The notes under the pieces: model-generated | What the model was told of the DNA's origin: nothing | Seen by the model: the letters and a program-made list of their open reading frames with translations, nothing else | Database searches by the model: none | Assembly: GCA_949031345.1 (NCBI GenBank) | Contig: CARNVA010000001.1 | Location: 62,001-126,000 of the forward strand | Source: an uncultured Eubacteriales bacterium | GTDB taxonomy: Bacteria > Bacillota > Clostridia > Christensenellales > UBA1242 | Direction of reading: 5' to 3' | Length of the DNA stretch: 64,000 nucleotides | Program-made: the position numbers and the translations under genes | Part shown: one piece after another, positions 53,566-60,693 of the stretch | How the letters are laid out: the number at the start of each line of letters is the position of its first letter | Position numbering within the stretch: the stretch's first letter is position 1

Positions 53566-54348
53566 ATGAGAAAAATTTGTCAATGTGTGCAAAACAGCAA
53601 TGAGAATGTGACTGCCGACCATACAATTCAAGCGATTAAGGAAGCTGGTTTTGATGGTGTTTTTATTCAATGGTATGATAAGCCATGGTCGCCATCACAG
53701 CAAGAACAGCTTGACTTGTGCAGGAAACTGGGGCTTGAAATTGTTTTTGCGCATCTTGGTTATAGTGGAATAAACAATCTTTGGCTTGAAGGGGTGGAAG
53801 GTGATTTGTTGATTGAAAATTATATTCGTGACCTTGATAAGTTGAAAGAAAATGATATTGATTTGGTGATTTTTCACTTATCATCAAAGAAAACTCCACC
53901 AATGTATAATGAGCTTGGAATAAAAAGGTTGCAAAAATTTGTTGATTACGCGGACAAGCTTGGAATAAGAGTTGCGTTTGAGAATACTAGAACATGGGGC
54001 TATCTTGAATATGTTTTCGACAATATCAAGAATGACAATATTGGTCTTTGTTTCGATTTTGGGCATTATCACTGCCATTTCAATGACAAACTTGATTGGG
54101 AGCGTTTTAGAAACAAAATTTATGCCGTTCATATTCATGACAACGATAAGAGTGATGATTTACATTTGTTGCCTTTTGATGGAACGCTTGATTTTGATGA
54201 AACTATTGCGAAGTTAAATGAATATGGCTATGATGGGCCTGTTACACTTGAAAGTTGTTATCGCTATGATTATTTAAACGAAAGCGTGGAAGAGTTTTAT
54301 AAAGAAAGCTTTAAACGGGCTACTTTGCTTGAAACAAAATTTAATTAA
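53566..54348 (+). CDS. Sugar phosphate isomerase/epimerase-like TIM barrel protein
   Basis: 260 residues, ATG behind AAGGAG. Xylose-isomerase-like fold with candidate metal ligands Glu in VAFENTR, Asp and His in CFDFGHYHCH, His in VHIHDND and Glu in VTLESCY. A paralogue of the gene at 9238 with the same HxHDND block. Substrate unknown. Confidence 0.85.
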   Translation: MRKICQCVQNSNENVTADHTIQAIKEAGFDGVFIQWYDKPWSPSQQEQLDLCRKLGLEIVFAHLGYSGINNLWLEGVEGDLLIENYIRDLDKLKENDIDLVIFHLSSKKTPPMYNELGIKRLQKFVDYADKLGIRVAFENTRTWGYLEYVFDNIKNDNIGLCFDFGHYHCHFNDKLDWERFRNKIYAVHIHDNDKSDDLHLLPFDGTLDFDETIAKLNEYGYDGPVTLESCYRYDYLNESVEEFYKESFKRATLLETKFN

Positions 54349-54382
54349 AGACTGATTTATTATAAAAATCGTATAGAGAATT

Positions 54383-54625
54383 ATGGAAGAATATTTTGAT
54401 ACATTTACAATTGATGGAAAGCCAATGGGGGTTAAACCAAAATCTTTTTGTCATTCGGCAAAACCAAATATCTATCACAAGCCAGTGTGGATTTGGATTT
54501 ATAATGATGCTGGGCAAATACTGGTGCAGAAAAGAAGTGCAAACAAGAAAAACTTTCCTGGTTTTTTGATATGCCATCTGCCGGTCATGTCCACGCAGGT
54601 GAAAACCTTATTGACGCATGTGTAA
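54383..54625 (+). pseudogene. Nudix hydrolase, N-terminal part before a frameshift
   Basis: Opens MEEYFDTFTIDGKPMG and continues through WIYNDAGQILVQKRSANKKNFPGF, the first half of an IPP isomerase-like Nudix domain. The frame is lost at a T6 run (54561-54566). One additional T would give NFPGFFDMPSAGHV and join it to the Nudix box in the next frame. Either a mutation or a homopolymer sequencing error. Confidence 0.7.
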
Positions 54626-55524
54626 GAGAGACTTTTGAAGAGCTTGGAGTGAAAGTCAAAGGGGAAGAGTTTCATTTTGAAGGTGAAATCTTAAAACAAG
54701 AAGCTTGGGAGCTTGCACAGGTTTACACCTTAAAATTAAATGTAGAAGAGGGAGATTTTAAAATCGCTTTGGATGAAGTTGAGCTTGTAAAGTGGCTTGA
54801 CTTTGACGAATTTTTAAAACTTTTTAATTCTGATAAATTTGTATCATATCAGCAAGAATATAAAAATTTTGTATATAATATTTTAAAGGAAAAGATAAAA
54901 ATGGAAAAACAAGGAAAGATTTATTTAACTTCAGGCGGGTATATCGATGGACAGCGTGGAGAAAAACTTGATAAGATTATTGAAAATTGCGTAAGTGGGA
55001 AAAAAGTGCTTATTGTTGACAACGCGACAACAACTGGAAGCAATCTAAAGGGCAGAGAAAATGTTATTGAAAACTTCAATCTTAACAATCTTTCAAAGCT
55101 TGTCGATGTGTTGACTTTAAATGCAGACAACTTAAAAGCTATTCATGATTATGATGCGATTTATATGCTTGGAGGAGATGTTGCACCTTTTATTGAGCTT
55201 GCAAACAGCACATCTGCTGCCGAAGAATTAAAGGTGTTTGTAGAAAATGGCGGCGTCATTTTTGGTGAAAGTGCTGGCTCTATGATTTTTGGTAAAAACC
55301 TTAAATGGATATATGATTTGAAGAGAGGCACAAAGAATAAATGGAATGCTTCGCTTGAAAGTTACAGCGGTTTTGGCTTTGCCGATATCAATATTTTCCC
55401 GCACTGGAATAAGGTTGAGGACGAATTAAAAATCAAAGCAGCTGAATATGAGAAGCAAAATAATATTGTCATCACAAGACTTAATGATGGCGAATATATT
55501 GAGTTGGACGCAAAAAATATTTAA
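54571..55524 (+). CDS. Nudix C-terminal part running into an S51 (dipeptidase E-like) peptidase
   Basis: 317 residues. The first 110 hold a perfect Nudix box (GHVHAGE, seven residues, REtfEELGV). From ATG 54901 on, behind AAAGGA, the frame encodes a full 207-residue S51 peptidase: MLGGDVAPFIEL, nucleophile Ser in GESAGSM (Ser124 of that part) and INIFPHWN (His168). No stop separates the two, so this is a natural fusion, a lost stop codon, or two proteins made from one frame. The S51 part probably hydrolyses Asp-X dipeptides or cyanophycin-like peptides. Confidence 0.75.
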   Translation: MPSAGHVHAGENLIDACVRETFEELGVKVKGEEFHFEGEILKQEAWELAQVYTLKLNVEEGDFKIALDEVELVKWLDFDEFLKLFNSDKFVSYQQEYKNFVYNILKEKIKMEKQGKIYLTSGGYIDGQRGEKLDKIIENCVSGKKVLIVDNATTTGSNLKGRENVIENFNLNNLSKLVDVLTLNADNLKAIHDYDAIYMLGGDVAPFIELANSTSAAEELKVFVENGGVIFGESAGSMIFGKNLKWIYDLKRGTKNKWNASLESYSGFGFADINIFPHWNKVEDELKIKAAEYEKQNNIVITRLNDGEYIELDAKNI

Positions 55525-55543
55525 AAAAAGTTTTAAAAAAGCA

Positions 55544-55572
55544 TTGACTATTGATTTTTTGTATGCTAGAAT
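55544..55572 (+). promoter_or_regulatory. Promoter of the leader peptide and aspS-gatCAB operon
   Basis: TTGACT, 17 bases, TAGAAT with TGC before the -10 box. Transcription should start near 55579, 17 bases before the leader ATG. Confidence 0.7.
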
Positions 55573-55595
55573 GAAAAATGAAAAGGGGAAAAGTT

Positions 55596-55679
55596 ATGTT
55601 TCGTATTGTTTTAATCAACAACAATAACAATAATAACAACGCATTAAATTTAATGGGTTCCTTTTTCGTGAGGTATTAA
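55596..55679 (+). CDS. Asparagine-rich leader peptide, 27 residues
   Basis: ATG behind AAGGGG. The peptide is MFRIVLI, then eight Asn codons in a row (AAC/AAT), then ALNLMGSFFVRY and a stop. It lies between a strong promoter and an intrinsic terminator, upstream of the genes for tRNA-Asn charging. This is the layout of a classical amino-acid attenuation leader: ribosome stalling at Asn codons when Asn-tRNA is scarce would favour the antiterminator. Too short for a functional protein otherwise. Confidence 0.8.
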   Translation: MFRIVLINNNNNNNNALNLMGSFFVRY

Positions 55680-55698
55680 AAGTTAAGTTTAATATTGA

Positions 55699-55726
55699 GG
55701 CGGAGCTGGAACAGGCTCCGCTTTTT
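55699..55726 (+). terminator. Attenuator terminator before aspS
   Basis: GCGGAGC (55700-55706) pairs with GCTCCGC (55715-55721), followed by five T residues. The loop contains GGAAC (55708-55712), which can pair with GTTCC (55657-55661) near the leader-peptide end as an antiterminator. CATTAAATTTAATG (55642-55655) is a further palindrome between. Confidence 0.8.
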
Positions 55727-55834
55727 GTTTGTGCTTTAGTCTTTTAAAAAGATAAAGTCAAGATTTATAAAAATCAAGAAATAAAAACAGAGTCAATCAA
55801 AAATAAATATTAAATGGAAATTTAGGAGAATAAT

Positions 55835-55870
55835 ATGAAAGTTTTATTTGTGAAAAGTAATGCCCTTTAG
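55835..55870 (+). other. Very short second upstream frame
   Basis: ATG behind TTAGGAGAA encodes only MKVLFVKSNAL before TAG. The stop lies inside GCCC-TTTA-GGGC. It may be a remnant of a lost gene start or a second leader; nothing more can be said. Confidence 0.3.
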
Positions 55871-55961
55871 GGCGGAGATATTTGAGTAGATTGCTTATTG
55901 GGCAATGTTTAGTAGATTAAAAAATAAATATAAAATAAACAAATAAAAGGAAATATATATT

Positions 55962-57254
55962 ATGAAAACAGATATTAAAGATATTAAACCTGGCAGCAGT
56001 TATGAAATATGCGGGTTTATCGACAAAATAAGATTGCAAAAAACAATGATTTTTATTGTTTTGAAAGACAGAACAGGTAGCGTTCAAGTGACTATTGAAA
56101 AAGGGAAAAGTCTTGAATTTGAGAAAAAATTGTCAAGTCTTCTTAAAGGCAGTGTGCTTAGAGTTAAAGGGCTTGTTGTGGCCGCTGAGCATGTAAGACC
56201 AAGCAAAATGGAAGTTATTCCAAGCGAAATCATCATTGAAAGCGAAGCTGAAAACCTTCCAATAGATGAAGAAAGTGGAAGTGAGCTTAAACTTGATTAT
56301 CGCTGGCTGGATTTAAGAGAAGATAAAAAACGCCTCATTTTTGAGATAAGAACATTTATTGAGCATGCAATGCGTGAATATTTCATTGAAAAAGGCTTCA
56401 TTGAAATTCATACGCCAAAGATAAGCGGTCAGTGCAGTGAAGGGGGAGCAGAGGTTTTCGGACTTGATTATTATGGACAGAAAGCATACCTTACACAAAG
56501 TCCACAGTTTTATAAGCAAATGGCTATGGCAGCTGGCTTTGAAAAAGTGTTTGAAATAGGTCCATATTACAGGGCTGAAAAATCTTATACTGCAAGACAC
56601 ACCGCAGAAAGCACTTGTGTTGACTTTGAGATTGCAAACATCACCTCTCATCATGACATTATGGATTTCGAGGAAGATTGGATAATCTATGTGTTAAAGA
56701 AGACAAAAGAAAAATTTGGTGATATAATAGAAGATGTGTTTGGAAGAGCTGTAATGCTGCCAGAAGATAAAATTCCAAGAATTAAGCTTTGTGATGTTTT
56801 TAAGATTTTTAAAGAGGTCTATGGGGTTGAAACTCCAGAGACTAAACAACTTGACCTTGACCCTGACGCTGAAAAGCTTATCTGTGACTATGCAAGAGAT
56901 TATCTTGGAAGCGAACTTGTTTTCATTACCGATTATCCAGCTGAGGCAAGGGCTTTCTATACAAAGCGAAGCGGAGAGATTGACAGCATGTCGCTTGACC
57001 TTTTATATAGAGGCTGGGAGCTTAACAGTGGTGCAATGAGAGAACATAGATATGATGTTTTAAAGGCACAAATTGAAGAAAAGGGCATTGACAGTGAAAA
57101 AATGGCGGGCTATCTTGAATTTTTCAAATATGGTTGTCCAACACATGGCGGAATAGGCTTTGGAATAGACAGATTTATGTCAAAGCTTTTAGACCTGCCA
57201 ACTATTAAAGAAAGTATATTTATTTTCCGCGGTCCAAGCAGATTGGTGCCTTAG
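55962..57254 (+). CDS. aspS: Aspartyl-tRNA synthetase, archaeal type, probably non-discriminating
   Basis: 430 residues: N-terminal OB anticodon domain (FIVLKDRTGSVQVTIEK), class II catalytic core with motif 2 GPYYRAEKSYTARH and motif 3 HGGIGFGIDRFM. The short length and absence of the bacterial GAD insertion place it in the archaeal-type group (AspRS2). Such enzymes usually charge both tRNA-Asp and tRNA-Asn; the gatCAB genes directly downstream would convert Asp-tRNA-Asn to Asn-tRNA-Asn. Preceded by the Asn attenuator. Binding site AAAGGAAA is 10 bases before the ATG. Confidence 0.92.
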   Translation: MKTDIKDIKPGSSYEICGFIDKIRLQKTMIFIVLKDRTGSVQVTIEKGKSLEFEKKLSSLLKGSVLRVKGLVVAAEHVRPSKMEVIPSEIIIESEAENLPIDEESGSELKLDYRWLDLREDKKRLIFEIRTFIEHAMREYFIEKGFIEIHTPKISGQCSEGGAEVFGLDYYGQKAYLTQSPQFYKQMAMAAGFEKVFEIGPYYRAEKSYTARHTAESTCVDFEIANITSHHDIMDFEEDWIIYVLKKTKEKFGDIIEDVFGRAVMLPEDKIPRIKLCDVFKIFKEVYGVETPETKQLDLDPDAEKLICDYARDYLGSELVFITDYPAEARAFYTKRSGEIDSMSLDLLYRGWELNSGAMREHRYDVLKAQIEEKGIDSEKMAGYLEFFKYGCPTHGGIGFGIDRFMSKLLDLPTIKESIFIFRGPSRLVP

Positions 57255-57264
57255 AGGAGGGGTT

Positions 57265-57537
57265 ATGGAAAAACTTGAACATCTTGAATTTTTAAGTAAA
57301 CTTAAATTTCCTGAAGAGGAAAGAGAAAAATTTGAACAAGAGTTTGAACAAATTTTGGCTTTTGTAGATGAAATTGCCGCATTGGATTTGCAGGAAAGTC
57401 TTGAAAAAGACAGTCCGATTGGGCTTAGGCAACTGAGAGAAGATATACCTTGTCAAAGTATGTCACAAAAAGAGGTGCTTGCAAATGCACCAAAACAAAA
57501 GGACGGCTGCTATGTTACGCCGCAGGTGGTGGAATAA
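57265..57537 (+). CDS. gatC: Asp-tRNA(Asn)/Glu-tRNA(Gln) amidotransferase subunit C
   Basis: 90 residues, the usual size. Small linker subunit wrapping GatA and GatB (LEFLSKLKFPEEEREKFEQEFEQILAFVDEI). ATG behind GGAGGGG. The stop overlaps the gatA start (TAATG). Confidence 0.93.
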   Translation: MEKLEHLEFLSKLKFPEEEREKFEQEFEQILAFVDEIAALDLQESLEKDSPIGLRQLREDIPCQSMSQKEVLANAPKQKDGCYVTPQVVE

Positions 57538-58988
57538 TGCATTTAGAAAAACTTAGTTTGATTGAAATAAGAGATTTGATTGCTGGGAAAAAAGTTTCAA
57601 GTGAAGAAGCTGTCAAATTTTTCATAAGACAATGTGAAGATAAGGCAGATTTAAAGGCTGTAGTGGAAATCTTTTATGACGCTGTTGAGCGCGCTAAAGA
57701 AATTGATAAGAAAATTAAGCTTGGTCAAAAAGTAGGTGTGCTTGCTGGTGTGCCTATTGCCATTAAGGACAACATCTTATATAAAGGCAAAAAGGCGGGT
57801 TGTGCGAGCAAATTCATGCAAGATTTTATCGCACCATATTCATCAACCGTTGTTGAAAAGTTGTTGGCTGAGGACGCTGTGATAATTGGCAGAACAAACA
57901 TGGATGAATTTGCCATGGGTGGAAGCTGCGAAAACAGTTGTTATGGGACATGTCATAACGCTATTGATAAAGATTATGTAGCAGGTGGAAGCAGTGGTGG
58001 AAGTGCTGTTGCAGTGGCTGCTGGATTGGTGCCTTGCGCTATTGGAACAGACACAGGTGGCTCTATAAGACAGCCAGCATCTTTCAATGGTGTTGTGGGA
58101 ATAAAATCAACTTATGGAAGAGTTTCTCGTTATGGAATTGTAGCGTTTGCAAGCTCACTTGACCAAGCTTGTCCAATTGCTAAAACTATTGAAGATTGTG
58201 ACCTTGTCTTATCGGTGATTGAGGGAAAAGATATTCACGATGGTACAACTATTGATGGACGCATGCAAGAGGATGTTAAACCTCAAGAAATTGAGAAATC
58301 TTGCAAGATGAAACTTGGAATTTGCAGACAGGTGATAGAAAAACTTAAAGAAAATGATGCTGCAAAAGAGGGCTATGAAAAGTTTAGCAAGGCTCTTGAG
58401 AAGATTAAAGATAAATTTGAAATTGTGGAAGTTGATATTCCTCATATTGCAAGCTCACTTGCTTGTTATTATATCATTGCACCAGCTGAGGCAGCTTCAA
58501 ACCTCGCCCGCTTTGATGGCGTTAAATATACAAAAAGGGCAGAAGGGGCAAAAGACCTTGAAAGCGTTTATGTTCAAAGCAGAAGTGAAGGCTTTGGAAA
58601 AGAGGTGAAAAGAAGAATTACTCTTGGCAACTTTGTTCTTTCAAGTGGCTATTTTGATGCTTATTACAACAAAGCAAAGAAGGTGCAAAGGCTTATCAAA
58701 AAGGAATTTGAAGAGGCTTTTCAAAGCTGCGATTGCCTCTTGCTTCCAACTACGCTTGGCACGGCATTTAAGCTTGGTGGCAAACTTGAGGACCCTGTCT
58801 CAATGTATATGGAGGATTTGTTTACTGTGCCAGCAAACCTTGCAGGTATACCTGCCATTTCAATTCCTTATGCAACTGCTGAAAATGGACTCCCACTTGG
58901 AATGCAATTCATGGCTAAACAAAGGGGCGAAAAGTTGATAATTAAAGCTGCAAAAATATTTAGAGATGAAATAGGAGGATTGTTATGA
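57537..58988 (+). CDS. gatA: Asp-tRNA(Asn)/Glu-tRNA(Gln) amidotransferase subunit A
   Basis: Amidase subunit that releases ammonia from glutamine. 483 residues from the ATG at 57537; the longer frame from 57450 lies inside gatC and is rejected. Catalytic Lys in IAIKDN, cis-Ser in GGSSGGSAVAVAAG and nucleophile Ser in GTDTGGSIRQPA are present. Overlaps gatC and gatB. Confidence 0.97.
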   Translation: MHLEKLSLIEIRDLIAGKKVSSEEAVKFFIRQCEDKADLKAVVEIFYDAVERAKEIDKKIKLGQKVGVLAGVPIAIKDNILYKGKKAGCASKFMQDFIAPYSSTVVEKLLAEDAVIIGRTNMDEFAMGGSCENSCYGTCHNAIDKDYVAGGSSGGSAVAVAAGLVPCAIGTDTGGSIRQPASFNGVVGIKSTYGRVSRYGIVAFASSLDQACPIAKTIEDCDLVLSVIEGKDIHDGTTIDGRMQEDVKPQEIEKSCKMKLGICRQVIEKLKENDAAKEGYEKFSKALEKIKDKFEIVEVDIPHIASSLACYYIIAPAEAASNLARFDGVKYTKRAEGAKDLESVYVQSRSEGFGKEVKRRITLGNFVLSSGYFDAYYNKAKKVQRLIKKEFEEAFQSCDCLLLPTTLGTAFKLGGKLEDPVSMYMEDLFTVPANLAGIPAISIPYATAENGLPLGMQFMAKQRGEKLIIKAAKIFRDEIGGLL

Positions 58989-60412
58989 GTTATTTAGAGG
59001 GCTATGATATTGTTATTGGACTTGAAATACATGCAGAGCTTAACACCCAAACCAAAGTTTTTTGCAGTTGTAAAAATGAATTTGGTGCAGCTCCAAACTC
59101 AAACACATGCCCAGTTTGTACTGGAATGCCAGGTGCTTTGCCAATTTTAAACAGGCATGCAGTTGAGCTTGCAATTAAAGCTGGGCTGTCATTCGGCTGC
59201 GAAATTTCGCATTATTCGGTGTTTGAAAGAAAAAATTATTTCTATCCTGACCTAAGCAAAGCCTATCAAATAAGCCAGCTTGTTTATCCACTATGCGTGG
59301 GCGGTGCTGTCAGTCTTTCCAGCGGCAAAAAGATAAGATTAAACAGAATACACCTTGAGGAAGATGCCGGAAAGCTTACTCATATAAGTAAGGCTGTCGG
59401 AACGCTAGTTGACTATAACAGAGGTGGAACGCCGCTTATTGAAATGGTCACAGAGCCAGATTTCTCTTCAGCGGATGAAGCAGTTGAGTTTTTGAAGAAG
59501 GTGAGAGAATGCCTTGTATTTGAAGATATTGCAAAATGTCATATGGAAGAGGGCGGAATGCGTTGTGATGTCAACCTTTCTCTTAAACCTAAGGGCAGCA
59601 GTGAGTTTGGAATAAGGACTGAAATGAAAAACTTAAACAGCTTCAAAAGTGTTCAGCGAGCGATAGAATATGAAGCAAAAAGACAGGCTGAGGTTTTGTC
59701 GACTGGCGAAAAAATTGTGCAAGAGACAAGAAAATGGAATGATGACAAGGGAAAAAGCACATCAATGAGAAGCAAAGAGCAGGCTCAAGACTACAGATAT
59801 TTCCCAGACCCAGACATTCTTCCATTAAATATCACTGATGAAGATATTGAAAGAATAAGAAAGGAAATGGTTATGCTGCCTTCACAGCGAAGAGAAATAT
59901 ATCAAGATAAGTTTGGACTACCAGAATATGACAGTCAAATTCTTACAAGCTCAAAATATATCTCTGATTATTTTGAAGAGTGTGTAAGTTATGTTGACCT
60001 TCCTAAAAAAATCAGCAACTGGATTATGGTTGACCTTTTAAAACTTGTCAAAGAACAGGAAGATTTTGTATTCCCAATTTCAGCACAACATCTGTCACAA
60101 ATTATCAAAATGGTTGAAGAAAAACTTATAAACAAAAACCTTGGTCTTCAACTTCTTGATAAAACAATTGAATGCGGAAAAGACCCTCTCGCACTTGCAA
60201 AAGAAATGGGTTTTCTTGTTTCAATTGGCGATGAAGAAATTATTGTTCTTCTTGAAAAACTTAAGTCAGAAAATGCAAAAGTAAGAGATGATTATGCTTT
60301 AGATCCTGCAAAAGTTGAAGGCTATATTGTCGGCTATGTAATGAAAAACACTGGTGGAAAGGCAAATGCTGGAAAGGTGAAAAGCTTAATTTCAAAGGTA
60401 TTTGATAAATAA
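58985..60412 (+). CDS. gatB: Asp-tRNA(Asn)/Glu-tRNA(Gln) amidotransferase subunit B
   Basis: Kinase and transamidase subunit that activates the misacylated tRNA. 475 residues with GLEIHAELNT, the zinc-site Cys pair CPVCTGMPG, and the C-terminal YqeY-like tail (GYVMKNTGGKANAGKV). Overlaps gatA by 4 bases. A terminator follows. Confidence 0.97.
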   Translation: MSYLEGYDIVIGLEIHAELNTQTKVFCSCKNEFGAAPNSNTCPVCTGMPGALPILNRHAVELAIKAGLSFGCEISHYSVFERKNYFYPDLSKAYQISQLVYPLCVGGAVSLSSGKKIRLNRIHLEEDAGKLTHISKAVGTLVDYNRGGTPLIEMVTEPDFSSADEAVEFLKKVRECLVFEDIAKCHMEEGGMRCDVNLSLKPKGSSEFGIRTEMKNLNSFKSVQRAIEYEAKRQAEVLSTGEKIVQETRKWNDDKGKSTSMRSKEQAQDYRYFPDPDILPLNITDEDIERIRKEMVMLPSQRREIYQDKFGLPEYDSQILTSSKYISDYFEECVSYVDLPKKISNWIMVDLLKLVKEQEDFVFPISAQHLSQIIKMVEEKLINKNLGLQLLDKTIECGKDPLALAKEMGFLVSIGDEEIIVLLEKLKSENAKVRDDYALDPAKVEGYIVGYVMKNTGGKANAGKVKSLISKVFDK

Positions 60413-60429
60413 TTTAATAGTAAAAATTT

Positions 60430-60491
60430 GACTGAAAAATATGGTTTTATTTAATAATTTTATAAAATATCATGATTTTCAGTCTTTTTTT
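60430..60491 (+). terminator. Terminator of aspS-gatCAB
   Basis: GACTGAAAA pairs with TTTTCAGTC across a long AT loop, followed by seven T residues. Confidence 0.65.
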
Positions 60492-60609
60492 ATAAAAATA
60501 ATGCCATTTTTATTAAATTATCATTTATTTTTTTAAAAATCAAGAATAAAAAATGAATTATTTTGTGATAAGACCATAAGTAAAAATTATTGAATATATT
60601 TTGTTTTTG

Positions 60610-60638
60610 TTGCGAAAAAGGAAAAAAAAGAGTATAAT
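60610..60638 (+). promoter_or_regulatory. Promoter of the ABC transporter gene
   Basis: TTGCGA, 17 bases, TATAAT. Confidence 0.5.
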
Positions 60639-60693
60639 TAAAATGTTAAGTTGTGAAAAACTGATTTATCAAAATCCGAATTGGGAGATGAAA

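Noticed and set aside
55596..55730. T-box riboswitch before aspS
   Set aside because: The terminator loop has TGGAAC, near the T-box core, but the leader is too short for a T-box stem I and the run of Asn codons in a well-placed frame explains the element better.
57450..57536. Longer start for gatA
   Set aside because: The additional residues lie inside gatC and are not like the GatA family; the ATG overlapping the gatC stop is the normal arrangement.
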